A stretch of DNA of 64,000 nucleotides from Streptomyces sp. ML-6 (GCF_030116705.1 NZ_JAOTIK010000001.1:4740501-4804500); one strand, 5' to 3'. Shown: positions 36,407 through 47,169, counted from the first letter of the stretch. The notes: generated by a model not told the origin, from the sequence alone. Made by a program: numbers and translations.

Positions 36407-37072
36407 ATGTCCACTCGTGCCCAGCTGCCGCCACCGCCACCGCCCGTGGAGATACGTTCCTGGCCCGACCGGGAATCCCTGCTCGCCGATCGGGCCGTGG
36501 TGCTCGGGGCACTGGTGAAGGCCCACGTATCGCCGGGGCGACTGGGGATGCTGTGGCTCTGGGGAGCGCTCTGCGCGCTCGGCTGGGCGCTGGTGGGCTC
36601 GGGGCTCATCACCTTCAAGGAGACGTACGACGTCATCAGCGCCGGGGTCGCCGTGATCCTGTTCGTCCTGGGCGTCTGCTGCGTGGTGCCCGCCGTCATC
36701 CTGGTCGTCGTCGGGCTGAGCCGGGACCGGAGGATCCGCGAACTGCTGTACGCCTGGGGCGGGTTGGACCGTGACCCGGAGCGCGACGCGGCGCTGCGGA
36801 TGCCGGGCGTCGCGGTCGCCTGGCTGCTGACGTCCTTCGCGCTGTGCGCGGTGGGCCTGTACGCGTGCTTCGCCGTGCCGGCGAACACCCCGGCGGGCGA
36901 GGCGAGTTACGGCGAGGTCGTCCTGTTCATGGGGGTCGGGATGACCTGCTGGCTCGCCGGACTGATCGGTCTCGTCAAGGCGTTCGCGCACCGCAGGTGG
37001 GTGCTGCGGGTGCTGGCCGGGGCGCCCGCCCCGGAGCGGGTGCTCTCCGCCGGGGGCGGTGCCCACCGCTGA
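36407..37072 (+). CDS. Integral membrane protein, function unknown
   Basis: This 221-residue protein starts MSTRAQLPPPPPPVEIRSWP. Four hydrophobic segments fit membrane helices: LWLWGALCALGWALVGSGLI, an AVILFVLGVCCVVPAVILVV-type block, AWLLTSFALCAVGLYACF, and VVLFMGVGMTCWLAGLIGLV. A cytoplasmic loop carries RDRRIRELLYAW. It begins 11 nt after the sigma gene, so it may be co-transcribed. Confidence 0.78.
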   Translation: MSTRAQLPPPPPPVEIRSWPDRESLLADRAVVLGALVKAHVSPGRLGMLWLWGALCALGWALVGSGLITFKETYDVISAGVAVILFVLGVCCVVPAVILVVVGLSRDRRIRELLYAWGGLDRDPERDAALRMPGVAVAWLLTSFALCAVGLYACFAVPANTPAGEASYGEVVLFMGVGMTCWLAGLIGLVKAFAHRRWVLRVLAGAPAPERVLSAGGGAHR

Positions 37073-37114
37073 CCGCGGGCCCGCCCCGACGGCCGCCGGG
37101 CCGGGCCGTCCGGG

Positions 37115-38404
37115 TCAGGCCGGGCCGTCCATCGGGTGGCCGATCAGCATCGTCGGCGCCCCCGCCACCCGGGTCAGGAAGACCGTCGCGGAGTTCGGGC
37201 CGTGCAGCTTCATCCTGCGGCGCAGCTCCTCCGGTTCGACCGCCGAGCCGCGCTTCTTGACGGTCAGCACGCCGACCTCCCGCTCCCGCAGCAGCGCCTT
37301 CAGCTTCTTCATGTTGAAGGGCATCCGGTCGGTGATCTCGTACCCGGAGGTGTACGGGGACGCGTACGGCTCGTCGCCCGTGACGTACGCGATGGTCTCG
37401 TCGATCAGCCGGCCGTTGCACCGCGCCACGACGTCGGCGACCAGACCGGCGCGGATGACGGCGCCGTCCGGCTCGTACAGGTAGCGGCCCACCGGACCGA
37501 CCGGCGGTGCGGGCGGCGGGCCCGCCGACCACAGCGAGGCGCCGTCCGGGAGGACCGTGGCCCGGTACGAACCGGCCGCGAAGCCCTCGCCGAACCAGAG
37601 CACCGCCTCCTTCACGTCCCCGCCGTCCGAGATCCACTCGGCCTCCGCCCGCTCCGGGATCGCCTCGTGCGGGATGCCGGGGGCGATCTTCAGCGCGGCG
37701 CGGGGCGCCCCGAGCGCGGCGTCCACCGCCCAGGACAGCGGGGGCGAGTACGCCTCGGGGTCGAAGATCCGGCCCCGCCCGCCGCGCCGGGCCGGGTCCA
37801 CGAACACCGCGTCGTACGGCGAGGTGTCGACATCGGTGACATCGGCGCACCGCACCTCGATCAGCCCGTCCAGCCCGAGGGCGGCGGCGTTGGCGCGGGC
37901 GACCTCCGCGGTCAGCGGATCGCGGTCCACGGCGAGCACCGAGATGCCCGCCCGCGCGAGCGCGATCGCGTCGCCGCCGATCCCGCAGCACAGGTCGGCG
38001 ACGCTCCGCACCCCGCCCGCCGCCACGAACCGCTGCGCGCGCCGGGTGGCCACCGACGTACGGGTCGCCTGCTCGACGCCGTTCGGCGTGAAGAACATCC
38101 GGTACGCGTCCTCGGCGCCGAACTTCGCCACCGCCCGCTGCCGCAGCCGGGCCTGCCCCAGCGCCGCCGAGACCAGGTGGGCCGGGTGGCTGCGGCGCAG
38201 CCGGGTGGCGGTGGCGAGTTCCTGGGCGGGGTCGTACGACCGCAGCCCGGCCAGCAGCTCGGCGCCCTCGGGGGTGCGCAGGGCCAGGAAGGCGGCGAGG
38301 GGGTCGTGGGGGTCGGACGGGCCGGGGGAGCCGGGCAGGTCGGTGCCGTTCGGCCGGGCCGGGTCGTGCGGGCCGTTCGGGGCGAGAGCGTTCACCCGTC
38401 CCAT
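37115..38404 (-). CDS. Class I SAM-dependent methyltransferase with THUMP-like C-terminal domain
   Basis: This ~429-residue protein has the SAM-binding motif VADLCCGIGGDAIALARAG, with VLAVDRDPLT and YDAVFVDPARRGGRGRIF. The C-terminal third (EITDRMPFNMKKLKALLRER, VLTVKKRGSAVEPEELRRRM) matches the THUMP-like extension of actinobacterial RNA-methyltransferase homologues. The substrate is probably RNA but unproven. ATG 38404 is chosen; GTG 38395 is possible. Neither has a strong ribosome binding site. It converges with the membrane protein gene. Confidence 0.85.
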   Translation of the reverse strand: MGRVNALAPNGPHDPARPNGTDLPGSPGPSDPHDPLAAFLALRTPEGAELLAGLRSYDPAQELATATRLRRSHPAHLVSAALGQARLRQRAVAKFGAEDAYRMFFTPNGVEQATRTSVATRRAQRFVAAGGVRSVADLCCGIGGDAIALARAGISVLAVDRDPLTAEVARANAAALGLDGLIEVRCADVTDVDTSPYDAVFVDPARRGGRGRIFDPEAYSPPLSWAVDAALGAPRAALKIAPGIPHEAIPERAEAEWISDGGDVKEAVLWFGEGFAAGSYRATVLPDGASLWSAGPPPAPPVGPVGRYLYEPDGAVIRAGLVADVVARCNGRLIDETIAYVTGDEPYASPYTSGYEITDRMPFNMKKLKALLREREVGVLTVKKRGSAVEPEELRRRMKLHGPNSATVFLTRVAGAPTMLIGHPMDGPA

Positions 38405-38486
38405 TGTGAGCCAGCCGGGTAGACCGGCGGGCCCGGCGGAGGTGTCGGACCGGACGGCCGAGCACGTGCTGGCAGTATGCGGCGCC

Positions 38487-39508
38487 ATGCGGCTTGTGCG
38501 ACAAAAGGAAAAAAATTCCACAAAGCGTCATGAGTCGGCCGTGCCTGGGGCCGGACGCGGCCGGGGCCTTGGCGGGCACCGGTCCGTCCGTGGGGTCCTG
38601 GTCGCGCTCCTGGTCGCGACGGTCGGCTCCGGCTGCGCCGCGGGCGAGGGGGGACGTGCGGGCGGCGCCGGGCGCGGCGAGCGGCCCGCGGCCGGGAATC
38701 CCGGCGCCCCCGCGGCGCCCGCCCGCCCCGGCGGACCCGGGGCCGGGCCGACGCACCGGGGGTCGGCCGGGAGAACGCGAAGCTGGCCCCGGCCGTCCGG
38801 GCCGCCCTCGCCGAGAAGTGGGGTTTGGACAAGCCCCCGCTGATCGCCCCGGAACCGCCCGCGGTGAAGCCCCGCATCACCACCCGCGAGGGGTTCGAGG
38901 TGGAGGGCGGCGACGACTCGCTCCCGCCCGTCTTCACCACCGTCCCGACCGAGGAGCGGATCGTCTTCCTGACGATCGACGACGGCGCCGAGAAGGACCC
39001 CGAGCTGCTCCGGATGATGGACGAGCTGGACATCCCGTACAGCGCGTTCCTCAGCGACTACGAGGTGAGCGACAACTACGGGTACTTCGGCGAGGCGCGA
39101 CGGCGGGGCGTCGCCCTCAACAACCACACGCTCAACCACCCCTACCTGCCCGGCCTCTCGTACGCCGAGCAGGAGCGCGAGATCTGCGGCCAGCAGGAGG
39201 TCATCAGGGAGCAGTACGGGAAGCAGCCCGCCCTCTTCCGCCCGCCGTACGGCAACTACAACGGGGACACCCTGCGCGTCGCGAAGTCCTGCGGCATCAA
39301 GGCCGTCCCGCTGTGGAACGCGGAGGCGTTCCCGGACCACATGGAGTGGCGCGAGGACGACCAGGACCTGCACCCCGGCGACATCATCCTCACCCACTTC
39401 CGGGGCCGGTCCGAGTGGGGCGGCAGCATGACCGACCTGGTCCGGGCGGTCATGAAGGTCGTCACGGACAAGGGGTACGCCGTGGCCCGGCTGGAGGACT
39501 ACGTGTGA
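38487..39508 (+). pseudogene. Polysaccharide deacetylase lipoprotein, frame disrupted near 38757-38762
   Basis: Frame one starts at ATG 38487 (MRLVRQKEKNSTKRHES) and encodes a lipoprotein signal ending ATVGSGC and a Gly/Pro-rich linker, then runs out of frame. Frame -1 encodes ENAKLAPAVRAALAEKWGLD and a complete NodB-type deacetylase domain: TIDDG, the HTLNH zinc motif, RPPYGNYN and ILTHF. The domain frame has no ATG or GTG and its first possible start is TTG 38825, which leaves it without a signal. The switch falls at a run of five G (38758-38762), so an indel, a sequencing error or a -1 slip could explain it. I call it a disrupted gene with an intact catalytic domain. Confidence 0.7.
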
Positions 39509-39588
39509 GAAGGGCGCACCGGCCGCCGGCCGGTGCGCTCCCGACCGCCCCCGGGTGCGCGGAACAGCACGGTCCGTCCGCGCGTTGT

Positions 39589-39720
39589 CCGTACCGGCGT
39601 CCGTACCGGCGTCCGTACCGGCGTCCGTACCGGCGTCCGTACCGGCGTCCGTACCGGCGTCCGTACCGGCGTCCGTACCGGCGTCCGTACCGGCGTCCGT
39701 ACCGGCGTCCGTACCGGCGT
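39589..39720. repeat. Perfect 12-bp tandem repeat, 11 copies
   Basis: The unit CCGTACCGGCGT is repeated exactly 11 times (39589-39720) and then decays (CCCTGCCGGTGCC). It lies between the deacetylase stop and the groES promoter, ending 73 bp before the first CIRCE element. Every frame is open through it, giving spurious ORFs. Confidence 0.97.
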
Positions 39721-39792
39721 CCCTGCCGGTGCCGGGGCCCTGCTCCGGTCCGGGGCGGGAGCGGCGGGGGCGCGACGCCACGACCACTTGAA

Positions 39793-39819
39793 TTGGCACT
39801 CCGCTTGACCGAGTGCTAA
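39793..39819. promoter_or_regulatory. CIRCE element 1 (HrcA operator)
   Basis: TTGGCACTC-N9-GAGTGCTAA differs from the CIRCE consensus TTAGCACTC-N9-GAGTGCTAA by one base. It overlaps the -35 (TTGACC at 39805-39810) of the groES promoter, as expected for heat-shock repression by HrcA. Confidence 0.95.
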
Positions 39820-39834
39820 TCCCGGTCATAGTCT
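39805..39834 (+). promoter_or_regulatory. groES-groEL1 promoter
   Basis: TTGACC (39805-39810), an 18-nt spacer and TAGTCT (39829-39834) form a vegetative promoter lying within CIRCE 1 and just before CIRCE 2. Transcription would start near 39841. Confidence 0.8.
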
Positions 39835-39839
39835 CGGTG

Positions 39840-39866
39840 CTGGCACTCACCACTGGAGAGTGCCAA
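39840..39866. promoter_or_regulatory. CIRCE element 2 (HrcA operator)
   Basis: CTGGCACTC-N9-GAGTGCCAA is a second CIRCE at the predicted transcription start. Two elements, 47 bp apart start to start, would give tight HrcA control. Confidence 0.93.
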
Positions 39867-39970
39867 CACCACTGCGCGACTGGCAGGTCCGGCACCCGCG
39901 ACGACGGATCCACCTGGTCGCCACCCCAAGACTGTTACCCCGTGAGATCTCCGAAGGGGGAGACCGGATC

Positions 39971-40279
39971 GTGTCGACCGCCAGCTCCAAGGTTGCGATC
40001 AAGCCGCTCGAGGACCGGATTGTGGTCCAGCCGCTCGACGCCGAGCAGACCACGGCCTCCGGCCTGGTCATTCCGGACACCGCCAAGGAGAAGCCCCAGG
40101 AGGGCGTCGTCCTGGCCGTGGGTCCGGGCCGCTTCGAGAACGGCGAGCGCCTTCCGCTCGACGTCAAGACCGGCGACGTCGTGCTGTACAGCAAGTACGG
40201 CGGCACCGAGGTGAAGTACAGCGGCGAGGAGTACCTCGTCCTCTCGGCTCGCGACGTGCTCGCGATCGTCGAGAAGTAA
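39971..40279 (+). CDS. groES: Co-chaperonin GroES
   Basis: This 102-residue protein starts [20 protein letters not shown] from GTG. The AAGGGGGA ribosome binding site lies about ten bases upstream. The mobile loop [17 protein letters not shown] and the C-terminal [10 protein letters not shown] match GroES. It caps the GroEL ring. It is the first gene of the HrcA/CIRCE-controlled groES-groEL1 operon. Confidence 0.97.
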   Translation: MSTASSKVAIKPLEDRIVVQPLDAEQTTASGLVIPDTAKEKPQEGVVLAVGPGRFENGERLPLDVKTGDVVLYSKYGGTEVKYSGEEYLVLSARDVLAIVEK

Positions 40280-40326
40280 TTCACCCACGTTTGCTTCTGT
40301 TCTGCGCCCCTGGCCCCCGCGAATAA

Positions 40327-42003
<1,677 letters not shown>

Positions 42004-42039
42004 CGCACGGTCGCTCCCTCCGGCTCGCACAGCCGACGG

Positions 42040-42084
42040 AAGGCCCCTTCCCCCACCGTTCGACGGTGGGGGAAGGGGCCTTTT
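42040..42084 (+). terminator. Strong intrinsic terminator of groES-groEL1
   Basis: The stem is 20 bp and perfect (42040-42059 with 42063-42082) with a TCG loop and TTTT at 42081-42084. The arms begin AAGGCCCCTTCCCCC. TTCGGCGTACG direct repeats follow (42083-42093, 42120-42130, 42139-42149), up to the convergent gene stop. Confidence 0.95.
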
Positions 42085-42153
42085 CGGCGTACGACGGGAT
42101 CCTGGCGCTCGACGAGTTCTTCGGCGTACGGCGGGCTCTTCGGCGTACGCCGA

Positions 42154-42867
42154 TCAGGCGGGTGCCCTGTACCGGTCGGACGCGCCGAGCCAGCGCATCA
42201 GGCCCATGAGGTCCTCGTGCCACCAGCCCTCCTTGATCCTCCCGTTCTCGAACCTGAAGATCGTGGTGCCGGACATGACGCACTGTCTGCCCGTGGGGGC
42301 GATGCCCATGAACTCGCCCTTGTGGGTGCCGGTCCAGGTCCACAGCGTCACGACGTCGTCGCCCTCGCAGATCTGCCGGTCCAGGTCGAAGGTGAAGTCG
42401 AAGGCGGCGCGCCACCGGGCGACGTCCTCGCGCAGCCGGTCGGAACCGACCACGGACCGCGCGTCCTTCGCGATGTCGTGGTCGGTGTAGTCGGCCGCGA
42501 ACACCTCGTCGATGGCGTCGAGGTGGCCCCCGACGGCGATCTCGTGGAAGAAGCGGCGGGACTGCGTCTGGTTCAGCTGCTCGTCGCGGACCACGTCGAG
42601 ATCGGTGAAGGTGGGCATCCCGTCGCAGAGCGCCACCATCTCCCGGAAGATCCGCTCGGTCTCCGGCAGCCCCGAATCGGCCATCGCGGCCTCGTACGAC
42701 GGGAACTCGAGGAGCTCGACGTAGTGGGACCCGTCGGAGCGGTCCTTGCCGACGAGGCTGTGGGTGGCGGTCCTGGTGCCCCTGGTCCGCTCGGCCCACT
42801 GGTCCATGAGCCGGTCCATGTCCGCGAACCGCTCCGTCTTGCAGTCGATCATCTGTACGAATCTCAT
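42154..42867 (-). CDS. SnoaL-like (ester cyclase) domain protein with N-terminal ferredoxin-like domain
   Basis: In this 237-residue protein, the first ~100 residues (MRFVQMIDCKTERFADMDRL, SHYVELLEFPSYEAAM) look like a monooxygenase-type alpha/beta-barrel half. The C-terminal ~130 residues form a SnoaL-like cone (FFHEIAVGGHLDAIDEVFAA, TWTGTHKGEFMGIAPTGRQ, GRIKEGWWHEDLMGLMRWLG). Such proteins include polyketide cyclases and many of unknown function. It stands alone between the groEL terminator and a sugar locus. Confidence 0.85.
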   Translation of the reverse strand: MRFVQMIDCKTERFADMDRLMDQWAERTRGTRTATHSLVGKDRSDGSHYVELLEFPSYEAAMADSGLPETERIFREMVALCDGMPTFTDLDVVRDEQLNQTQSRRFFHEIAVGGHLDAIDEVFAADYTDHDIAKDARSVVGSDRLREDVARWRAAFDFTFDLDRQICEGDDVVTLWTWTGTHKGEFMGIAPTGRQCVMSGTTIFRFENGRIKEGWWHEDLMGLMRWLGASDRYRAPA

Positions 42868-43035
42868 GACGGCTCCCGGTCTCGCGTACGGGTGGGATGC
42901 CTCCAGTCTAGTGAGAAACGGGCATTTCGACGGCCCGGATCGAGGCGGTCAGGACCCCGGATCGAGACGGCCGGGGCCCAGGACCGAGCGGCCCTGAGGG
43001 GCGGGCCGAGCGGCCCGGGGCTCAGGCCGAGTGGC

Positions 43036-44064
43036 TCAGGCCGAGTGGCTCAGGCTCCCGGAGTGCACGGGGTCCGCGAAGGGCAGACCGGCCGCGAACC
43101 GCTCCAGCTCGTCCAGCGCCTGGTCGGCCATCCGGTGCAGCTCGTCGCCCAGCGAACCCGCCACGTGCGGGGTGAGCAGCACGTTCGGCAGGGTGTACAA
43201 CGGTGAGTCGGCGGACGGGAGTTCGGGGTCGGTCACGTCCAGTACCGCCTGCAGCCGCCCGGCCGTCAGCTCGGCCAGCAGCGCCGCCTCGTCGACCAGC
43301 GACCCCCGCGCCGTGTTGATCAGCGTCGTCCCGGTCGCCATCGCCGACAGCTGCGCCGCGCCGATCAGATGGTGCGTCTCCGGGAGCTGGGGCGCGTGCA
43401 CCGAGACGACGGAGCTGTGCGCGCACAGCTCGTCGAGCGAGGTGAGCCGTACCCCGAGCCGTTCCGCCTCGGCCTCGTCCACGTACGGGTCGTACAGCAG
43501 CACGTCCAGGTCGAAGGGGCGCAGCAGCTCGATCACCCGCCGGCCTATCCGGGAGGCGCCGACGATGCCGACGGTGCGGCGGTAGTTGCCGGCCCCGTCG
43601 AGCTCCGCGAGCCAGTCGTGGTCGGCGCGCAGCCGGCGGTAGCGCTCCGCGGCGTGCAGCACCCGCTTGCCCGCGAACAGGATCGCGGCGAGGGTGAACT
43701 CGGCGACGGGCAGGGCGTTGGCCCCGGCCGCCGAGGTGACGGTGATCCCGCGTTCCCAGCAGGCGTCGGTGATGTGGTGCTTCACGGAGCCCGCGGCGTG
43801 CACGACGGCCCGCAGCCGCGGCGCGGCCGCCAGCACCTCGGCGGTGAGCGGGGTGGCGCCCCAGCAGGTGAACAGCACCTCGGCCTCGGCGAGCGCGGCG
43901 GCCACCTCGGGCGTCGGCTCGGCCAGGTCGTGGGCGACGAGGTGCGGGTCGGTGCGGGTGAGGTCGGCCAGCCGGGCGCGGTGGCGGTCGGCGAGGAGCC
44001 GGTCGGCTATGCCGGGGCCCATCGCGAGCAGGGCCGCGGGCCGGTTGTCAGTGGTGTGGGGCAT
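43036..44064 (-). CDS. D-isomer-specific 2-hydroxyacid dehydrogenase family protein
   Basis: In this 342-residue protein the NAD-binding motif GIVGASRIGRRVIELL is followed by the family signatures LINTARGSLVDEAALL and the catalytic His in TPHVAGS. The motif has GASRIG rather than the usual GxGxxG. It ends the minus-strand sugar-transport unit, 35 nt after the second permease gene, so it may process an imported sugar acid. The substrate is unknown. The stop lies within a 14-bp tandem duplication (43021-43050). Confidence 0.88.
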   Translation of the reverse strand: MPHTTDNRPAALLAMGPGIADRLLADRHRARLADLTRTDPHLVAHDLAEPTPEVAAALAEAEVLFTCWGATPLTAEVLAAAPRLRAVVHAAGSVKHHITDACWERGITVTSAAGANALPVAEFTLAAILFAGKRVLHAAERYRRLRADHDWLAELDGAGNYRRTVGIVGASRIGRRVIELLRPFDLDVLLYDPYVDEAEAERLGVRLTSLDELCAHSSVVSVHAPQLPETHHLIGAAQLSAMATGTTLINTARGSLVDEAALLAELTAGRLQAVLDVTDPELPSADSPLYTLPNVLLTPHVAGSLGDELHRMADQALDELERFAAGLPFADPVHSGSLSHSA

Positions 44065-44099
44065 GGTGGGACTCGTACTCCTCGGGCTCGCGGTGGGGG

Positions 44100-44954
44100 T
44101 CACTTGACGCTGCCGGCGGTCAGTCCGGCCTTCCAGTGCCGCTGCAACGAGACGAAGGCGACGATCAGCGGGATGACGGCGAGGAGGGAACCGGTGACGA
44201 CGAGCGGGTAGAAGCTCGGCTCGCCGTGGGTGTTGGTGTTCCAGGAGTACAGACCGAGGCTCAGCGGGAAGAGCTTGCGGTCCGAGAGCATCACGAGGGG
44301 GAGGAAGAAGTTGTTCCAGATCGCGGTGAACTGGAAGAGGAAGACGGTCACGAAGCCGGGCATGACCATGCGCAGCCCGATGGACCAGAAGACCCGCAGT
44401 TCGCCGGCCCCGTCGATACGGGCGGCCTCCAGCGCCTCGTTCGGGATGTAGCCGGTGCTGAACACCCGGGCGAGGTACACGCCGAACGGGTTGACCAGCA
44501 CCGGTATCAGCACGGACCAGTAGGTGTTGACCAGGCCGGTCTTGGAGGCCAGCAGGTACATCGGCAGGGCCAGCGCCGTGGTGGGCACGAGCACGCCCAT
44601 CAGCACGAGGCCGAACAGCTTCTCCTTGCCCCGGAACTCGTACTTGTCGAAGGCGTACCCCGCGGCGACGCAGATCAGCGAGCAGACGAGGGCGCCGACG
44701 CCCGCGTACAGCAGGCTGTTGAGGTACCAGCGGAAGTAGATGCCGTCGCCGTAGGAGGCGAGGTTCGACAGGTTCTCGCCGAGGTTGAAGCCCTCGAACG
44801 AGAAGGCGTTGCCCGCGAGCAGGTCCCCGGTGTCCTTGGTGGCGGCGGTGACCAGCCAGACGAGGGGGAAGAGCATGTAGACGACGGCGAGCAGGAGGAA
44901 ACCGTTGACGGCGGTCTTCGACATCCACCGGCTGCGGGAAGCGGGGGAGTTCAT
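44100..44954 (-). CDS. Carbohydrate ABC transporter permease (MalG type)
   Basis: This 284-residue permease has six predicted membrane helices, starting AVNGFLLLAVVYMLFPLVWL. The EAA loop is EALEAARIDGAGELRVFWSI. It overlaps the upstream permease gene by ATGA (44951-44954). No ATPase is in the locus. Streptomyces CUT1 sugar transporters commonly share the MsiK ATPase encoded elsewhere. Confidence 0.93.
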   Translation of the reverse strand: MNSPASRSRWMSKTAVNGFLLLAVVYMLFPLVWLVTAATKDTGDLLAGNAFSFEGFNLGENLSNLASYGDGIYFRWYLNSLLYAGVGALVCSLICVAAGYAFDKYEFRGKEKLFGLVLMGVLVPTTALALPMYLLASKTGLVNTYWSVLIPVLVNPFGVYLARVFSTGYIPNEALEAARIDGAGELRVFWSIGLRMVMPGFVTVFLFQFTAIWNNFFLPLVMLSDRKLFPLSLGLYSWNTNTHGEPSFYPLVVTGSLLAVIPLIVAFVSLQRHWKAGLTAGSVK

Positions 44955-45844
44955 GCTTTCTTGCCCTTCCGGCCGGTGAAGCGGGTGACGACGAAGGACA
45001 GCAGCGCGGCCATGAGCGCCAGCAGGATGGAGGCGGCCGCGGCGAGACCGTAGTCGTTGCGTTCGAAGGCCGCGGTGTACGCGTACATGTTCGGCGTCCA
45101 GGTGGAGGTGACGGCGGAGCCGGTCCCCTTGTTGAGGATCAGCGGCTCGGTGAACAGCTGGAGCGAGCCGATGACCGTGAACAGCGCGACCATCACGACG
45201 GAGGCGCGGATCAGCGGGACCTTGATGCTCAGCGCGGTGCGCCAGGCGCCGGCCCCGTCGACCGTGGCCGCTTCGAGCACGGAGCGGTCGATGGCCTGCA
45301 GCGCGGCGTAGAAGATCACCATGTTGTAGCCGAGCCACTCCCACAGGGCGATGTTCACGACGGAGGGGAGTGCGCCCTCGGGCGAGAAGAAGTCGAAGCC
45401 GATCCCGCCGGACTCCATGGCGCTGACCACCGGGCTGAGCTGCGGCGTGTAGAGGTACACCCAGATCAGCGCGGCGATGATGCCGGGCACGGCGTGCGGC
45501 AGGAAGAGCGCGAGCTGGAAGAACCGGCGGGCACGGGCCAGCGCGGAGTCCAGCAGCAGGGCGAGGGCGAGGGCGCCGACGAGCAGCAGCGGAATGTAGA
45601 ACAGGCAGTATCCGAGGAGTACGAGGAAGCCCTCGCGGAACGCCCGGTCGCCCAGGGCCGCCGCGTAGTTGTCGAGTCCGCTGAAGACGGTCTCGGTGCC
45701 GCCGAAGCCCAGGCCGGACTGTTTCTCGGTGAACAGGCTGAGCCAGACCGCGTAACCGATCGGCAGCACCATGGCCACGGTGAACAGTACGAAGAAGGGC
45801 CCCAGCAGTACGGCGGCGGCTCTGGTTGTCCGGGCGCGCTTCAT
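44951..45844 (-). CDS. Carbohydrate ABC transporter permease (MalF type)
   Basis: This 297-residue permease has six predicted membrane helices, starting AAAVLLGPFFVLFTVAMVLP. The EAA motif is EAATVDGAGAWRTALSIKVP. Its ATG overlaps the stop of the binding-protein gene and its stop overlaps the next permease, so translation is coupled throughout. Confidence 0.93.
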   Translation of the reverse strand: MKRARTTRAAAVLLGPFFVLFTVAMVLPIGYAVWLSLFTEKQSGLGFGGTETVFSGLDNYAAALGDRAFREGFLVLLGYCLFYIPLLLVGALALALLLDSALARARRFFQLALFLPHAVPGIIAALIWVYLYTPQLSPVVSAMESGGIGFDFFSPEGALPSVVNIALWEWLGYNMVIFYAALQAIDRSVLEAATVDGAGAWRTALSIKVPLIRASVVMVALFTVIGSLQLFTEPLILNKGTGSAVTSTWTPNMYAYTAAFERNDYGLAAAASILLALMAALLSFVVTRFTGRKGKKA

Positions 45845-47169
45845 CAGCCTGCGTCCTCGACCTTCAGACCGCGCTTCTTCAGCTCGGCGACCGTGGCATC
45901 GTGCCCGGCCTTCACGGCCTCCTTGATGGTGGTGCCACCGCTGGCGACCTTGCCGAACTGGTCCTTCATGGTGGTGTTCGTCGTGCCGGTGGTCGGGCCC
46001 CAGTTCCAGTCCTGGCCGATCGACGCCGCGGCACCCTCGAAGACCTGGTAGATGTCCTGGCCGCCGTAGTAGTCGGCGTCGAAGGCGTTCTTGGCCGCCG
46101 GGCGCAGCGACGCCGCGGCCGGGAAGGCGCTCGACGTGCCGGACTCGATGCGGGCCTTGATGCCTTCCTCGGTGGTCGACATCCAGGTGGCGAACTCGAC
46201 CGCGGCCTTCGCCTTCTTGCTGGTCTTGGTCACCGCGAAGGTGGAGCCGCCGAGCATGCCGCTGGCCGGCTTGCCGTCCCAGCTGGGCATCGGGGCGACG
46301 GCCCACTTGCCGCTCTGCTCGGGCAGCGTGCCCTTGAGGACGCCCGCGCCCCAGGCGGCGCCGAGGTAGCCGACGGTGCCGCCGTTCTTGAGGGAGTTGG
46401 TCCACTCGGGGCTGAACGAGGCGTTGGCGCGGATCAGGTCGTCGTCGAGCAGACCCTGCCAGTAGTCGGCGACCTTGTTGGTGGCCGCGTCGGTGGTGCT
46501 GACCTTCCAGGTGTCGCCCTCGGGCTTGTACCACTGGGCGCCGGCCTGCCAGGCCATCGCCTGGAACGTGGTCGGGTCGTCGGGGAAGAAGGTGCCGATG
46601 CGGGCCTTCTTGTCGGCCTTCTTGATCTTCTCCGCGGCCTTGCGGAACTCGTCCCAGGTCTTGGGGACCTCGACGCCGTACTTCTCGAACAGGTCCTTGC
46701 GGTAGTAGAAGGACTGCGGTGAGGCGTCGAACGGGACGGCCCAGTTCTTCCCGCCGAGGGTCGTCAACTCGACCGCCTGCGGCAGCAGCTTCTTCCTGAT
46801 GTCCTCGGTGAAGTATTCGCCGATGTCCTGGAGCGCGCCCTGGCTCACGTACTCCGGGAGCTGCGGGTACTCGATGGAGACCAGGTCGGGGGCGTTGCCC
46901 GCCTTCACCGCGTTGGAGATCTTGGCGTAGCCGCCCGCGTTGCCGGACGGGATCTCCTCGTACACCACCTTGATGTTCTTGTGCGAGACGTTGAACGCGT
47001 CGACGACCTCCTTGGAGCCCTTGGCCCAGCCCCAGAAGGTGATGCTGACGGGCTTGCCGTCGCTCCCGGCGGAGGAATCGTCGCCGCTGCCGCCACAGGC
47101 CGTGAGAACGGCGAGTGCGGTGACGGCGCCGACGGCGGCGATGGACCTTCTGCTCGAACTGCGGCTCAC
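45844..47169 (-). CDS. Extracellular sugar-binding lipoprotein (CUT1 family)
   Basis: This 441-residue solute-binding protein has a lipobox ending AVLTAC with Cys as the lipidation site. The mature part has SITFWGWAKGSKEVVDAF and other features of extracellular solute-binding family 1. GTG at 47169 is preferred because GGAG lies seven bases upstream; the ATG at 47196 is an in-frame alternative. An operator-like TGATCGAA sits 86 bp upstream. The sugar is unknown. The divergent beta-helix enzyme suggests products of polysaccharide breakdown. Confidence 0.92.
   Translation of the reverse strand: MSRSSSRRSIAAVGAVTALAVLTACGGSGDDSSAGSDGKPVSITFWGWAKGSKEVVDAFNVSHKNIKVVYEEIPSGNAGGYAKISNAVKAGNAPDLVSIEYPQLPEYVSQGALQDIGEYFTEDIRKKLLPQAVELTTLGGKNWAVPFDASPQSFYYRKDLFEKYGVEVPKTWDEFRKAAEKIKKADKKARIGTFFPDDPTTFQAMAWQAGAQWYKPEGDTWKVSTTDAATNKVADYWQGLLDDDLIRANASFSPEWTNSLKNGGTVGYLGAAWGAGVLKGTLPEQSGKWAVAPMPSWDGKPASGMLGGSTFAVTKTSKKAKAAVEFATWMSTTEEGIKARIESGTSSAFPAAASLRPAAKNAFDADYYGGQDIYQVFEGAAASIGQDWNWGPTTGTTNTTMKDQFGKVASGGTTIKEAVKAGHDATVAELKKRGLKVEDAG

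Noticed and set aside
38825..39508. Deacetylase as an intact gene from TTG 38825
   Set aside because: This start drops the signal peptide and the clearly coding ENAKLAPAVRAALAEKWG just upstream; a frame change is the better explanation.
39533..39913. Several ORFs through the 12-bp repeat (VRTG, VPAS, AGTD repeats)
   Set aside because: All frames are open in a 12-bp repeat; none has a convincing start signal or non-repeat domain.
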